Shown one piece after another: positions 47,721 to 60,305 of a stretch of 64,000 nucleotides of DNA. The stretch comes from Gordionus sp. m RMFG-2023 (lineage: Eukaryota > Nematomorpha > Gordioida > Chordodea > Parachordodidae), in NCBI RefSeq assembly GCF_954871325.1, contig NC_088779.1, positions 22,136,846 to 22,200,845 of the forward strand, written 5' to 3'. A program made the position numbers and the translations under genes. How positions within the stretch are numbered: the first letter of the stretch is position 1; each line of letters begins with the position of its first letter. The notes beneath the pieces were generated by a model, which searched no databases, was not told the DNA's origin, and was given only the letters and a program-made list of their open reading frames with translations.

Positions 47721-48344
47721 CTTATTTATTAACAATTTATTAACACATCAATATCAAGTTATGATGATTTCACTCCAAATCGATATACTTTATATTAAAT
47801 TTATATTAATCATTTACTCGGAGAACTCGCGACCAATAATGATAAGCACAAAATAATAAGAATTTTCATTTTTCCTTTTTCCTTTTTCCGTTACAAATAT
47901 GAAATCAATCTTAGGTTTATTAAACTGGGAAATTTATTCTTATAGGTAAAATTTTGATGGAATATACGTAATGGAATGTATAGATAACTGAAAGATATTT
48001 AATCATACATTAGAAAACATTTAAAATTTATCAAAAATTGTCATTTGTTAAAAATAAAACTAAAATTACATTATTTCAAATATAAAACTTTAAATTTATA
48101 AAAATTATTTGTTAAATATTAATTTTTGTCCAATTTAATAAATATTATTAATTTTTCGTATATAAAAATCAAAACATTAGATAATGATATTTAGAGAATA
48201 AAATAGAACCCTTTTTTTAAAATTATTTTAAAGTCTAGGTATTATTCTAATAATTTCTTCTTATTATTTTTATTCTACATGAAATAACTTCGAATAATAT
48301 AATTTAAATCACGGTACTATATAATAATAGAACAAATAAAGAAA

Positions 48345-48557
48345 TAGTGTTATTAAATGGCTCGATTTGAACCGATTTTTAAAAACGGATAACTCAATAT
48401 TTAAAATATTACACAAGCCTAAAGATTGTGTATATAGATGGTACAAATGTTTGGTTATCTATTAGCGAAATCTCTAGGTATGCAATATTTTTCTGTCTAA
48501 AATATTGAGTTGGCCGTTTTAATAAATAAGCTCATATCGAGCCGTTTAACATCACTA
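48345..48557. mobile_element. 213-bp MITE of the TAGTGTTGTTAAA family
   Basis: The ends TAGTGTTATTAAATGGCTCG and (inverted) TAGTGATGTTAAACGGCTCG are flanked by TAAAGAAA (48337-48344) and GAAAGAAA (48558-48565), 7 of 8 matching. The inside is partly palindromic around GATAACTCAATATTT. A relative of the foldback MITE at 15321. Confidence 0.8.
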
Positions 48558-49806
48558 GAAAGAAAAATAAAATTACAATGAAGAGGAAAAAAATTGTGTG
48601 TATTCCTGGATCTTATACTGATCTATAATGCCTGCTCAGTTTGTATTGGAATGGGTTGGGCACCACATTTTTTTTTAGATCGGGGCTGAATTTCAGGTTT
48701 GGCAAACCCCAGATACTTTTGCAGACTTCTAAGAGTTATTGGTTAAAATTCGTGTTCAATGCCTACAATTTTTAGTTTTATTTTAAAAAAGCATAAGAAA
48801 AAACTTAATCATTTATGTTATAATTAAACAGATATTTATTGGATTTTTATTTATGTAAAATAAAGTTTTGACAAAATTTTTTGTTTGGTTTTAGTAGCTA
48901 TTTTTTAAAATATATAAATTTTACACCTGGACTTTAAAAATAGGTAAAATGATATATTATGCAAAATATAATTTAAGAATTATTTTTAAAAAATAAGAAA
49001 ATAGTTAAATAGAATCTATCTATATAAGAAGACCCAGATTATATACTCTAATTCTCTATTCACATTAATTGAATATAAGTGTTTCATATTATTTAGCTTG
49101 ATAACGACTTTAGATGTTAAAAAGAAGTTTAAAACATTTATATTTCTAAAATATTTCATGCTTTTATACTATATTTATGCCAATTTAGAATGCATCACAA
49201 TAGGACCGAAAATTCAGTGAAATATATTTTTTTTAAAAATTTGAACTTTAATAACTATCCATTGCTAGTGATTTTTTTCCAATAAGCAATTTCTTAACTC
49301 ATAAGTCTAACTTACCTTAATTTAAAATTGACTTTTCCCAAGAATATTGTAAAGTTTTATCCTCTACATAGCCATATTTTATAGGACACCAAGTGGAGAA
49401 TAAAATTTTTATTAAAGCAGTAAACACCAATCCAAGACTAGGAAAATCTTTATTGAAGTTTAAAATATCTTCTTCGAATTGTTTAACATTTTTTATTCCA
49501 TCTTAAATGGATTAAATAAATAATTTAAGGCATTTTTTTAATAACTTGCTTAGGTTGCTAATTCCGCCATCTTAGTAACGCTATCCAGCCTTTACTATTG
49601 AGCTTTATTATTTATATACTACGAAATAAAAAATGAGATAATATAATTGTCCAATAAGGTTTTTTTATAACTATATTCACAATTTACCCAGAATTGCACT
49701 TAACCATATGTTCCTTGTTGGCTGCCAAAATGATATTGAATTAGATGCTCTTACGTATGTTGATGATAAAATAATCAATTATTCTGGAACCAATACCTGG
49801 GACTTT
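48558..49806. other. Intergenic stretch, no supported gene
   Basis: A/T-rich with a short T-run-interrupted GGTT/GGGC-like repeat near 48640-48720. A 53-codon plus-strand frame around 49690-49840 (HMFLVGCQNDIELDALTYVD) is open, but overlaps the minus-strand ORF at 49807 and could not be assigned. Confidence 0.4.
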
Positions 49807-50025
49807 TTATTTTCGAAATTCAACTTTTGTCCCCAAATTTGAATTTATTTTTAGATCTTGAGCCCTTCTACTCGGGTCACGAATGACGCGAAGCTTTTCT
49901 AGTGTATAGTCTTCACCATCTTCTATCAGAAGCTGAGTTACCCTAGGGTATAGATTAGGCTGCGACCTATATCTACCCATAAATGTAAAGGGTGCGGGAT
50001 ATATTTCGATCGAAAGGGCAAGCAT
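49807..50025 (-). CDS. Small 72-aa ORF, unrecognised
   Basis: ATG at 50025, preceded by ACC and an in-frame TAG, runs to TAA. The product (MGRYRSQPNLYPRVTQLLIE, DGEDYTLEKLRVIRDPSRRA) has balanced amino-acid use and much higher G+C than the neighbourhood, so it may be a true small gene, a first exon or a fragment of a lost gene. No signal peptide or membrane segment. I do not recognise it. Confidence 0.38.
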   Translation of the reverse strand: MLALSIEIYPAPFTFMGRYRSQPNLYPRVTQLLIEDGEDYTLEKLRVIRDPSRRAQDLKINSNLGTKVEFRK

Positions 50026-51089
50026 GGTCTAAGTTGTTTATTATCTAAAGGGCGGTTCAGTTTCAACAGAGTTATTAACATTATAATCTCGAATAAATTA
50101 GGTTTGGCTAACTACCCTAATCTCTTCTAACCGTTCGCTTATCCCTGTCTGATAAAAAAGACTAGATCGCCTTACCAATATTTCTTGGTCTAGAGGAAAA
50201 TACCTTATGGGATTTCACCCGTGACTCCCAGTTCTCCTTCTAACCCAAAAATTAACCTGATTAGTACAATCAAAAATTATAAAATACCAAGACCTTCTAG
50301 ATCTTCTTATCTCTATAGTTATTTCTTCCAATGGTCCTTAAGTCTAGGCCATGATTTTTTTAAGATTTTAGAAAAAGATTTTTCCTCTTTTAAAATTTTA
50401 TTTACAATCAATACAAGTAGCTATGTTTCTAGGCAAATATTTAAGTTTCCTCGGATCTCAATAAGAGCTTTCTTTTATTTTTTTTAAAAAAAATAAATCA
50501 TTGTTATTTCTAGCCTTATATTTTTTTAAAATTTAATATGGTTTTTAAAATTTTTTTTAAAATAGCCTACATGTTTTTTATATTATAATATATGTTATCT
50601 TTAATATATTCTTACTATTTTTTTTATAATTAATCGCATTTTTGGATAAAATAAATATTATTATTTGCGGTGTCCCCAATTTCAGAGAGATTTAAATCTT
50701 ATCATTTTGCATAAAAGAAGCGAAACGAAAATAAATTTTTTAAATCTGATTCTGATAAGGTCCAATTTAAAAAAAAAATACTCCTGAAACTTAAAAATTT
50801 TTTAAAAATTTAATTATAGCCCGACCCGGTTTCATTATCTTATTTTTAGCCCCCCCCCCCAAGCTCTGAGTTGTCTTGCATGCTTTTCCCTGGAACGTCT
50901 ATTCTGATCAGCATTGTTATCCACATCTAATCGACAGAATTTTCAAAAATCAATTTATTTGAAAAATAATTATTATTAAATTTTTATAAAAAAGAAATAT
51001 AATGTATATTAAATCCTACAATATAAAAACAAAAATAAGCTTCTACAAATATATATTATCTTTATCAGTTTCTCAGATCTATACTGAAT
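50026..51089. other. Intergenic stretch, no supported gene
   Basis: 50160-50200 holds a short interrupted palindrome (GACTAGATCGCC ... TCTTGGTCTAG). 50640-50940 has a C-run (50850) and a CCCGACCCGG block like the GGCC-rich repeats elsewhere. An 88-codon plus-strand frame at 50221-50487 (Ser/Phe/Ile-rich) has no supporting signals. Confidence 0.4.
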
Positions 51090-51091
51090 TT

Positions 51092-51350
51092 ATAATTTAT
51101 TGTAGGTTTTAAAAAATAACTTGTAGTTCTGAGTATTTTTGAAATGGAAAATAGGAGCTCTTAGTATTAAAACTTTCTTTTGGAAAGTCCATTAGTATAA
51201 ACGAGTAACTATATACTAATTGTAATTTATTGTAGGTTTTTAATAAATAATTTGTAGTTCTGATTAATTTTTGAAATGGAAAATAGGAGCCTTTAGTATT
51301 AAAACTTTCTTTTGGAAAGTCGATTAGTATAATTTGTAATTAAAATACAT
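51092..51350. repeat. Two-copy 130-bp tandem repeat
   Basis: TAATTTATTGTAGGTTTT starts the unit at about 51093 and again at 51223; both copies contain GAAATGGAAAATAGGAGC and AAAACTTTCTTTTGGAAAGT. A second small two-copy repeat of about 77 bp (TGGCGTAAATGAATT) lies at 51960-52085. Confidence 0.8.
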
Positions 51351-51619
51351 TTATGAATAGTTTACCCAATCATGCTCCCCCCCCCTCTCCAAATAATTTT
51401 CGTGAGCTCCCCCCTTACAATTTTTTTTTTAGAATGCAGAATTATTTTTTACGATGATTTAATATTCTGTAAACAAACAACGTTAAGTTGATATTATTTT
51501 ACATTAGTGATATAATTTTTATTCAAAATTATTTTATTGGAAATTTACCGTTGTTTGATTTAATAAAGATACTTCTATTCCTAATTCGCTAATTCCTACA
51601 ATTAAAATGATACCATCAA

Positions 51620-52320
51620 AATTTTAGCTCGGGTTCGGTTCAGGGAAATATTTTTGAACCCGGGTTTGGTTTCGGGTTCAGCTCGGGTTTAAGATTTTTT
51701 GAATTGATAAAAAAAAAATTATATATTTAAATCATAATTAAAAAACTAGACATAAATTTGGTAAAAAAAATAAATTTTTTATTTTATTTATAGGCAAAAT
51801 ATAGTTAAAAATACAAAAGTTTACAAAAACTGCCCTATATCTTTGTTTAACAATTTTTAAGTTAGATTTTTTTAAATTAACAATATCTAATAATATATTA
51901 ATTCTAACTTTGACTTGTTCACTTTCTAATCTTTGAGAATAAGTAAAAAGTTAAAAATATGGCGTAAATGAATTTAATTGTTTAAAATTTATTAACATTC
52001 CAATAAGAAACTTTGAGTATTTAAAAAAAATTTAAAAATGGCGTAAATGAATTAAGTTGTTTAAAATATATTAACATTCCACTTTATTGGAAATTTGAAA
52101 ATATAAAATCTCAATTAAATTATTAATATTTGTATTTACAATTATACAAATATATTATATGATTTTAAACAATACACTGAACCAGGTTGAACCCGGGTTC
52201 AAATAAAATTCTTAGGTTTAGTTCGGGGTTTTGAAAATTTTATAAACAGGGTTCATGTTCGGTTCTGGTTCTTTTCAAAAACCCGGGTTTTCTTCTCCCG
52301 GGTACGGGTTCGAATCCCTG
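51620..52320. mobile_element. GAACCCGGGTT-type MITE-like element
   Basis: GGGTTCGGTTCAGGGAA and GAACCCGGGTTTGG at the left, GAACCCGGGTTCAAATAAAA and CGGGTTCGAATCCCTG at the right, in inverted arrangement. The right end (inverted CAGGGATTCGAACCCG) is a typical hAT-MITE end; the left end is eroded and no target duplication was found. The middle is plain A/T. Confidence 0.5.
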
Positions 52321-54570
52321 TATTCTAACTATATCATTTACGTGTGCATATACTAATGATTTTCTTCCGTGATAAAACGTAGGTTGATTTCAATAATTTG
52401 ATTAAAGGCGTTACATGCTTTGTCATTTGCATGAAAAATATTTTGTAAACAATATTTTAATGCATTCTGTAATTGATGAATATTGTAGTAATACGTCAAA
52501 TTTATAGCAGACCATCGTTATTCAAAAATCAGTAAAATTGTTAATAAAATGAAAATATATTTCCTTTTAACTAAACTAGCCTGAACAGCTTAAATTTTCT
52601 ATAAATTATGCTGTCCCAAAGATTCTAGAACAGGTAGACCCAATAAAATAAATAATCTGAGCATAATATTATATATGCTATTTTTATGGAACATAAAATG
52701 ATACCTCCATTTTAAGAGTGTGTCCATATATATTAATTTATATTTGGAGTAACTAGTTTCAGTCACAGATATTTTGAAGAATTATTGTAAAATATTTTAC
52801 TTTATTATATTTTTAAAGAATTATTATATAAAAGAAAATTAATATTAGAACGAACGTCTCTCCGATAATATTATTATATACTCAATATTTATAAGATAAA
52901 AAATATGGGATTATTACCTATTTGATTAATTAAATTTTTTTACTATAAATTCTCAATTTAGGGATAATAGAACAGTCTCAAAATTATAAGATTAATTATA
53001 TTTTAATTAATATTGTATTCTTATGTCATTCATTATTAATGTATTAATTACATTATTTGCAATAGGATCATGTTGAAATAGCGAACAATAAATATACAGT
53101 TTTATATATAATAAATTTATACACATCATATTACATCATATCACATAATAACTTAAAAAATAGAAATATGATATGAATTATGTCAGAATAAGTATTTAAG
53201 AAGACATTGAAAAGAAAGAAATAGGTATTAATTAATATCATGTAACTTATTACTTTCATTTGCATATCTATATTCTGTAATCCTTAATCTTATCAAATAT
53301 CACTTCATGGTTGTATATAGATTTAATCACTGCCATTCTCTGTATATATTAATATAATACTAGATATCAATTTAAATAGCGATATTTTAAACAAATGAAA
53401 CTATATTCAATATTTTTTTTAAATATAAATTTATATTCATTCCTCTTTATTAATTGTATCCAGGGAGATAGAATTGAACTTTTCGGATATGTTCCGAGAA
53501 CGGAAATTGGAGAAAATTATGGAACGACAACGAAACGGGAACAGTTATTTTAAGAACTTTCTCGGAACAGTTCTGAAATGTTCCAAAAATATAAATTTAA
53601 ATAAAAATTTTATTATAACTGTTTATAAAAATATTTAAAATGAATAGATAATATTGCAAAATTTGTCTTAAGAGGGTTTTTTGACACTTAAATTTATATT
53701 AGCACCACCGCGCAATGCCTTTGTTTCAGGTCCCTGTTTATATTTAATCTTCCATTATTAAGTCCGGGAATGATTACCAAAAGAAAATGAGGGCATAATT
53801 ATAATTTTTCTTTTCGTAAACAAATGAATAGTTTTATTCTTTATTTTTCCTATTTTTTCTTGGCAGACATTCAAGCCCAAGATAAAGATAATATAGTAAT
53901 AAAATGTAAGTATATAAATGGAAGAGATTAGAAGTAGAAGATAGAACTTCTTCCTAACCTAATTTATCTGGAACTATAGACTGGTAGCTTAGTGCATTCG
54001 TGGCAAGATATTATATAATAATAACCTAAAGAAAAAAACAATAAATTCCTATTAAAAACAACTTAGCTCACATTTATATCATATTTAATAACAATTACTA
54101 AACTAAAGCCCGCTACAAAATTGAAAACCAAATAGTTAATTTCTGCAAAATCAAACTGAATTTTATGTTTGTCATTTTACATGTTGATAAACGGGGGAAT
54201 TCTCAACTGTTTGAGTTGATTTATTATAAGATATTGCATAAATTTTGTTAATTTTGCTCTGTTTATGACTAACTACGCTTTCGATATATTCAGTAGGGTT
54301 ATTTTATAAATTTGCATTTTCGCCTCGACGCGTATATACAGTTTTATAATTTTCTCTTTGGAATTTTCTGTCTTACAAATATACTTATATCAAACATTGT
54401 ATATTGGTAAAAAGGTGAAATGTGCCTTTTCGCATATTATCTGATAGACAAATACGACAAGATGGAGCTTTATGACATCCAGTTTTGACATAATCAATAT
54501 TTATTATTGCATTTGAGATAATAAATACTTAAAAACAGGATAATTGTGTAAAGACTTTATGGATTCACCC
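52321..54570. other. Intergenic stretch; GGAAC-type repeat, no supported gene
   Basis: 53470-53600 is a short block of TTCCGAGAACGGAA, GAACGACAACG, GGAACAGTT and GAAATGTTCC, a decayed MITE of the GGAACG kind. At 53867-53905 a 39-nt segment lies between a strong acceptor (TTTTTCTTGGCAG) and GTAAGTAT, see findings. Otherwise A/T-rich with nothing recognised. Confidence 0.45.
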
Positions 54571-54662
54571 TTATAACATGGAATAAGGGCACAAAATGTG
54601 TGGGGATTTTGCTTGCATTGATTTTTGCTCCCTCACACCAGAATCATGATTCGAAGGAATAG
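54571..54662 (-). CDS. Possible terminal exon of a minus-strand gene
   Basis: After a strong acceptor (TTTTTTCTTTTCAG) the frame (x)IPSNHDSGVREQKSMQAK followed by SPHILCPYSML ends at TAA, 92 nt, phase 1 start. Codon composition is far from the AT-rich background. No matching upstream exon was found within 2 kb. The product is not recognised. Confidence 0.25.
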
Positions 54663-56080
54663 CTGAAAAGAAAAAATATAATAAATGCGCACATATAATA
54701 TCAAATATTTTGAAAATCTTGTTCATTTGGAAATGAAGCTCGGAGTATGACTAACTATTTCCTATTTTTTCATTTATTTAATTATTGTGTCTTAAAATTT
54801 TTTATAGTATAGTTTTTTTATTGGAGTATTATTATTATTTACTCATCATTTGCATCTATAATTTACTATTTTATAAATGGATCTTTAAAAAAAAATATAT
54901 ATGATTGAAAACAAAATAAGAATAGGGATTGAAAATAACTAGTTAGATTATATTCAGACAAATGTGCAATGAAGCTTGCAATATGAATGGAAGCATTAAT
55001 CAAATCCAAGCCTTGATTAAAATAATCATAAGCAGCATGCATTAAGAGCTAATGCCATTACCCCATTAATAATAATCGAATAAACTTAAATGGTAAGTTA
55101 TAAAAAACCAAACAGTGGAAAATACCTGTGTTTCCTACTAATTGTATTAATATTCATAAAATATAAATTCTTTTTCGAATCAATTTTATAAAACCATAAA
55201 TAGATTTAAAAAATATTGGTTAAAAGAGGGAGTTTTCTACGCAATCTGGCGCATTATTGGTTAAAAATGATCTAGAATATTACCTACATTTTTTTAATTA
55301 TTTACACAAATTTTTTTTTGACAATTCATTGCAATTTAAATTATTTTATGTTAAAAGAAATGAAAAAATAGATTAAAGAGATCTAAAATTATTTAAACAT
55401 TTTCGAACGGAAAAAAACATGTCAACTTTGCTTTTACTATAGTTTACACAAAGCAAGTATCATCAAACTATATTGCCTAATGTAAGTTATATGTCAAAAA
55501 TTTACATTTTTATTTGTATTATTTTCATTTTCATATTACTTTGTTATAGTTTATTTGTTGATACTATTCCAAACCCGTTTCTGTTTTGAAGTTACAAAAA
55601 GATTTTACACCTTTTAACATAATTTTATAATAATTATCAAAATAAACTTTATTAAAAAAAATTATTTCATGACAAGTTATATAATGTTATAATAAAATTA
55701 AGGTTTAAAATATACTTTTTTTTATATTTTTACAGTTAACAAAATAATTTTTTTTTTCACATTTACGAAAATTTTAAAATCTGTGTTTTGTCCTGTTTAA
55801 TAAACATATTATAGCATATAAAAAAAATATAGATATAATATTCGCATTGGGTTATGGAATTCATTGAGATTTCTGAATTCTCAATGTTAAATCCTTTGCT
55901 GAGAGCGATTTTTAAATCTGAAATTCTTATTTGACCTTAAATATATGCAGAATACTCACATTGTCGATTTCAGACAATGTGGCACTAAATCTGTCGAAAT
56001 GCATTTAATTTATATCTGTTTTTATATAGATTTTTAATTAAATTGGAAAAATGACAAATGTTTATGGCCAAATTTGTATT
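54663..56080. other. Intergenic stretch, nothing recognised
   Basis: Plain A/T-rich DNA. No frame above 60 codons with supporting signals, no terminal repeats and no RNA gene seen. Confidence 0.4.
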
Positions 56081-56085
56081 TTATA

Positions 56086-56760
56086 GGGTGGGTAGTCTAA
56101 ACAAGCTGGAATACATTTCCAGTGAAATCAGATTTTACAAATTCAAAAATCGCTTTCAAATGATATGAATTTGAGGGATACCGAAACCAGATGGATTCCA
56201 TATTATACGACATATATGGAGATCTTATTCAATTTTCCAAAAATAAATGAGGGGGTGGAAAGGGGAATTGTATACTCGAATGTTATATTGGCGGTATCCA
56301 AATTTTTATATATCTTTGACTTGAATGAGATATTTAGGATGACAGATAGAGGATTAATCAATGATCAGAACTGTAACAAATATCGGTTCTGTTTAGATTC
56401 TGGTTCAGCTAAAAATAACAGTTTAAATTTTAGGATCAGTTCGTAAAATAATCTTATCGGTTCTGCAAAATATATCTAAAAGTAAAATCGTCTATGGTTG
56501 AGGCACTAAGTGTTAACTTGGGTAGTTAACACGTCAAATAGTTAATTACAAAAAGATTTAAAATGGTAGCTGATAATAACCAATCAAAATCGATTGATAT
56601 CTTTAAAACAGCAAATATTAAAAGTCTCAACCCGGTTCATTAACCTTTCTAGAGGCTCAGTACAGATTCAAGTCAGTTAAACTTTCACCATTCAAATTCT
56701 GTTTAGGTTCAGTAAATAGGATAAATACCGATTTAGCGGTAGGGGTCAGGCTGGTAAGGA
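56086..56760. repeat. Dispersed repeat plus GGTTC-type degenerate element
   Basis: 56086-56160 resembles 47220-47300 (GGGTRGGT, CTAAACA, ATACATTTCC, GTGAAATCA). 56340-56760 has CAGAACTG, CGGTTCTG, GGTTCAG, CTCAACCCGGTTCATT and TTTAGGTTCAG blocks arranged at both edges, like 33579-34448, without readable ends. The 93-codon frame at 56165-56446 crosses both parts and is probably incidental. Confidence 0.45.
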
Positions 56761-57119
56761 CTTGTTTGGGTTTATGAAAAATATTGAACTATTCAGAATT
56801 TCTTGTATATTTCATAAGGTGGTTAATCTGATAATACAAAATGTCCCCGTTCATTGGCGTATCTAGGATTTTATTTTAAAGTTCCAGAGCCAAATCCCTT
56901 TAATGTGGGATGATGGCGCGTTATAGTGTGCATAAATTGAGCGTTGCAACGCTCCGTTTTAAAACTAATAATGCATTTAGATGGTAGAGGAAAAGTTGGA
57001 TTTTTTTATGGCAAGCGTTAATAAAAAAGCAAACTTGTTTGATTTTTCTATACTTTTTTAATTTTGCGCTAAAATTTGAAAATGGATACAAAATTATAAG
57101 TATGATTTATTTCATATTT

Positions 57120-57290
57120 TAATTGATATTATATCATTTAGAATATATTAATTGATATTACATAATTTAGAATATATTTGATATTTATATAATTTTAGAA
57201 TATATTAAATGATATTTTATATAATTTTCGAATATATTAATTTATATTTATATAATTTTAGGCTACATTAATTGATATTATTATAATTTT
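57120..57290. repeat. A/T tandem repeat, about 35-bp unit
   Basis: Four to five imperfect copies of 'TTTAGAATATATTAATTGAT' plus ATTATATAA. Confidence 0.7.
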
Positions 57291-57299
57291 AAAAATTGA

Positions 57300-59700
57300 G
57301 ATTATAAGGTTACTAAAAAATTTTGTACCTTAATGGACCGTAAGAATTCTATATTAGTATTAGATGGTTTATCATACATTAGTTTAAGGTAAATATGTAT
57401 GAGGGCAAGGAATCAGGAGCTTCTGACGCTAAACTCTCATACAGATGGTATGATTATATTAAATTCATGGTGCCAACAATAAAGTAGAAACGCTACTGAT
57501 TATACCACGTGTGGGAGATATTTATATTAATAGTGAAAAATAAAAATCTGAGTGAAAATATGTAGAGAAATTTAGAATTCTGTCGAAAGTTAGAGCTCAA
57601 AGGGGAAAGAGATGTAAATTTTAAAAGTGTTTGGTTTTCATAGAGAAGAACGGTATTTTAGCGACCAATCTGTGAAGGAATAATGATATATTTTGCACAA
57701 AAAAATATAACAACGACGAGGGATATAATGAGAGTGGAGTTATATTGGTTTCGAGTTTAGAAATGAGCGTTGTACCTTTTTAAAATAATGAAAATCATCG
57801 TGCGAGACAAATATTTAGAAATTTCAATGAATAGTGTGATAATGAATAACGAGAACAGTATATTAATGCGCTTAGGTATATTAATTTCTGTAGGAGCCAA
57901 CATTATAAATTAACGAGAGTGAGCATTTTAAATTAACGAGTGCGAAAACTAATGTAGCGGCGAAAGTATAGAATAATATTACGAAATAACGTTGAATATA
58001 AATAAAAAAGAGAAAATGGCAAATGCTAGAAAAAATATTTTTATATGAATATGGTGCGAAGCTAAAATAGTTTTTTTCAAAATAATAAAGCGTTCGAGTT
58101 CACAAGGAGAGATAGCAATTTTTTAAAAAAAATAAACGTTGGAAAAAAAAGCCAAATGCGGTGCAAAAAAAAGGAGTGAGGTGAGTATTAATGGTTTAAA
58201 ATAACAAATCGGAGGCGAAGGAGAAAATAATAAAACAAAATGAATAGGCTCCAAGAGAGAAAAATATATTCACTCGAGATTAAGATTTACGATAAATATT
58301 ATGCGAGAAAAAATGTTCATTAAAATAAAGGGGGTGTCTTAAAAGGGCGATGATTTGCAAATAATATATCTAGGATGCTAAAATATTTTTTTTATAAGGA
58401 GAAAGATATTGAATTTTTTTTTACCTTTAATTTTGCAATAAAAACGTGAAGGAAAAGAGAATTGAAATGGTTGATAAAATAAATAATTTTTGGTGAGAAA
58501 AAAAAAATTAATTTGGAAAGTATTTTTGGTTATAATTAAGTAGCAATATAATTTCAAATTGGATAATATTATTAAATCATATGAGTTCATAGGTGACTGA
58601 AATTGAGTTTAGAACAAGAACTAAATAGGACAGCTGATATTTTAATTTATTGTGTGGAGACTATATATTAAATGATTTGGTGAATATTTAAAATGTATAG
58701 ATTTTCGAAATGAAAGAAAAAATTAATTTATAAGTTGATTTATGAGACTATTAAATTATCCTTTAATTCTATATGCAGAAATTTATAATATAAGAAGTGG
58801 ATTATATATTTTTTTTGATTTAAATGAGTCACCAAATATGTATAAGATATGAGCGGGGGAAATTTTAAGGAGAAAATTGGGGGACTCACTGGGGAAAGAG
58901 TAGACACAAATATGTATATGTGGGTTGAAATCAAAAAGGAAAGAAACATAAAAGAGTTTAAAATTTTTGTAAAAGTGTAATATATTCTGCTTGGATAATT
59001 TTCAATAAAGCGGTGAAGTCGAAAGGAAAGTGAATGTTAAATATAGTGATGGGATGCAGATCGATGATCATATGCGATGATTTTTTTTTGTTTAATAAAG
59101 AAAAAGGGCGGAATAGTGTTTATTTTTAAAAAAAAACCAAGAATTGATTGTGCTAATTAGATATAAATTATCAACTCACGGAAAGTGAAATTATGAGAAA
59201 TATGGAAACTCGATGAGGACTATGGAGGCGAATCGTTAACGTTGGGTCCTAATATCCGATCATAAACGATCCAGCCAATGCTTACTTCAGCGAAAATAAT
59301 GTAATTTTTAAAAGGAAACCACCATACGAACACTGATATTGGAAGGAGCATAAATTCTTATGTTAGTTTTTATGAAATATTATGGAATTCTATATTATGC
59401 AGATAAGGAATCGAAGGGTCAGAAGAAAAAAAAATATATTCTGGTAAATTTTAAATCATATTTTATAGTTAATAGATAATAATAGTTTGGAATTAATGAA
59501 AATTAGTAATTGAAATTTAAAATTTATAAAACTGAATTTTGACATGATTGAGAGAAACCACGATAAATTAGATTTCTAAAAGTATGTATACTCTAAAGTC
59601 ACAACGGGGCGAACATTATGGGTGCCGTGAGCTCTATGTAGGGCATTGTCATCGCCTCGTTTGATTAATAAATAATTATATACATATATAAATATATAAA
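57300..59700. other. G-rich / C-poor tract with relatively many CpG
   Basis: On the plus strand G clearly outnumbers C (often 2-4 to 1 per line) and A outnumbers T over most of 2.4 kb, and by sample counts about half of the few C residues are followed by G. No frame above 70 codons is convincing; the T-rich minus-strand frames at 58378-58590 and 58740-58949 follow the composition. There are no terminal repeats or tandem structure. The origin is unknown. Confidence 0.5.
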
Positions 59701-59989
59701 GAAAAAGTCATTGGTGAAAAAAATGAAAAATATTATTATTAAAAAATTAAATGATTATTTTTTTAATAAATATTTTTCTCTTCGATAAATTTAGATTCCT
59801 TTGTTTTATTGATGAAATTTTTTATACATTTGGGTTTTTAAATAAAATATTTAAAAAATTGTCAATTCTAATAGAAATAATTTTAAGAAGATAATATTTG
59901 TAATTGAGAGTAAGTAAGTAAGTTTTAAGAAATTAAGAGAATTCTATTAAAGAGTAAGTTGAGATCTGTTAGTGGCAGGCATGTTATAT

Positions 59990-60305
59990 TATTATTTAAA
60001 ATTATATTGGATACTAATGTTAATGTATTCGTATAAATATATTTATTTTTAAAAATTATTTAGTTTAATATTTATCGTATTTATAAATAGTCACCTGATT
60101 TTATATATCACGTGTAGAACTCGTGATTTCTTTGTCCCAAAAAAGTATAAAACGAGATTTTATAATTATAGCAACTTTTTATTTTTTTAATGTTTTTTTT
60201 GTGTATATATTTTTTTGGCCAATAAAATTTGCAGTTGAAAGTTTACTAATTTTAGTTTTAGAGTTGTGTTGGTAAATTGTGTGAGTTATAAAAGCGTTGT
60301 ACTGT
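59990..60305 (-). repeat. Dispersed repeat, copy 2 (inverse of 3047-3480)
   Basis: The reverse complement of this stretch follows 3047-3330 block by block (ACACAACTCTAAAACTAAAA, TATACTTTTTTGGGACAAAG, GGTGACTATTTATAAATAC). The end is cut by the hAT at 60312. Confidence 0.6.

Noticed and set aside
49690-49840. LTYVDDKIINY as a reverse-transcriptase YVDD box
   Set aside because: No other RT motif lies around it and the spacing does not fit.
56165-56446. 93-codon plus-strand frame
   Set aside because: It crosses the boundary between two repeat fragments, so it is unlikely to be a gene.
58378-58949. Two T-rich minus-strand frames as membrane proteins
   Set aside because: They follow from the strong A/G bias of the plus strand and have no start context, splice signals or family resemblance.
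59160-59260. Hammerhead-ribozyme-like GATGAG...CGAA pattern
   Set aside because: The core CTGATGA and GAAA elements are not both present and no helix III could be paired.
59580-59660. Less AT-rich GGGGCGAAC...CATCGCCTCG segment as a tRNA
   Set aside because: No cloverleaf with a conserved T-loop (GGTTCRA) and acceptor pairing could be drawn.
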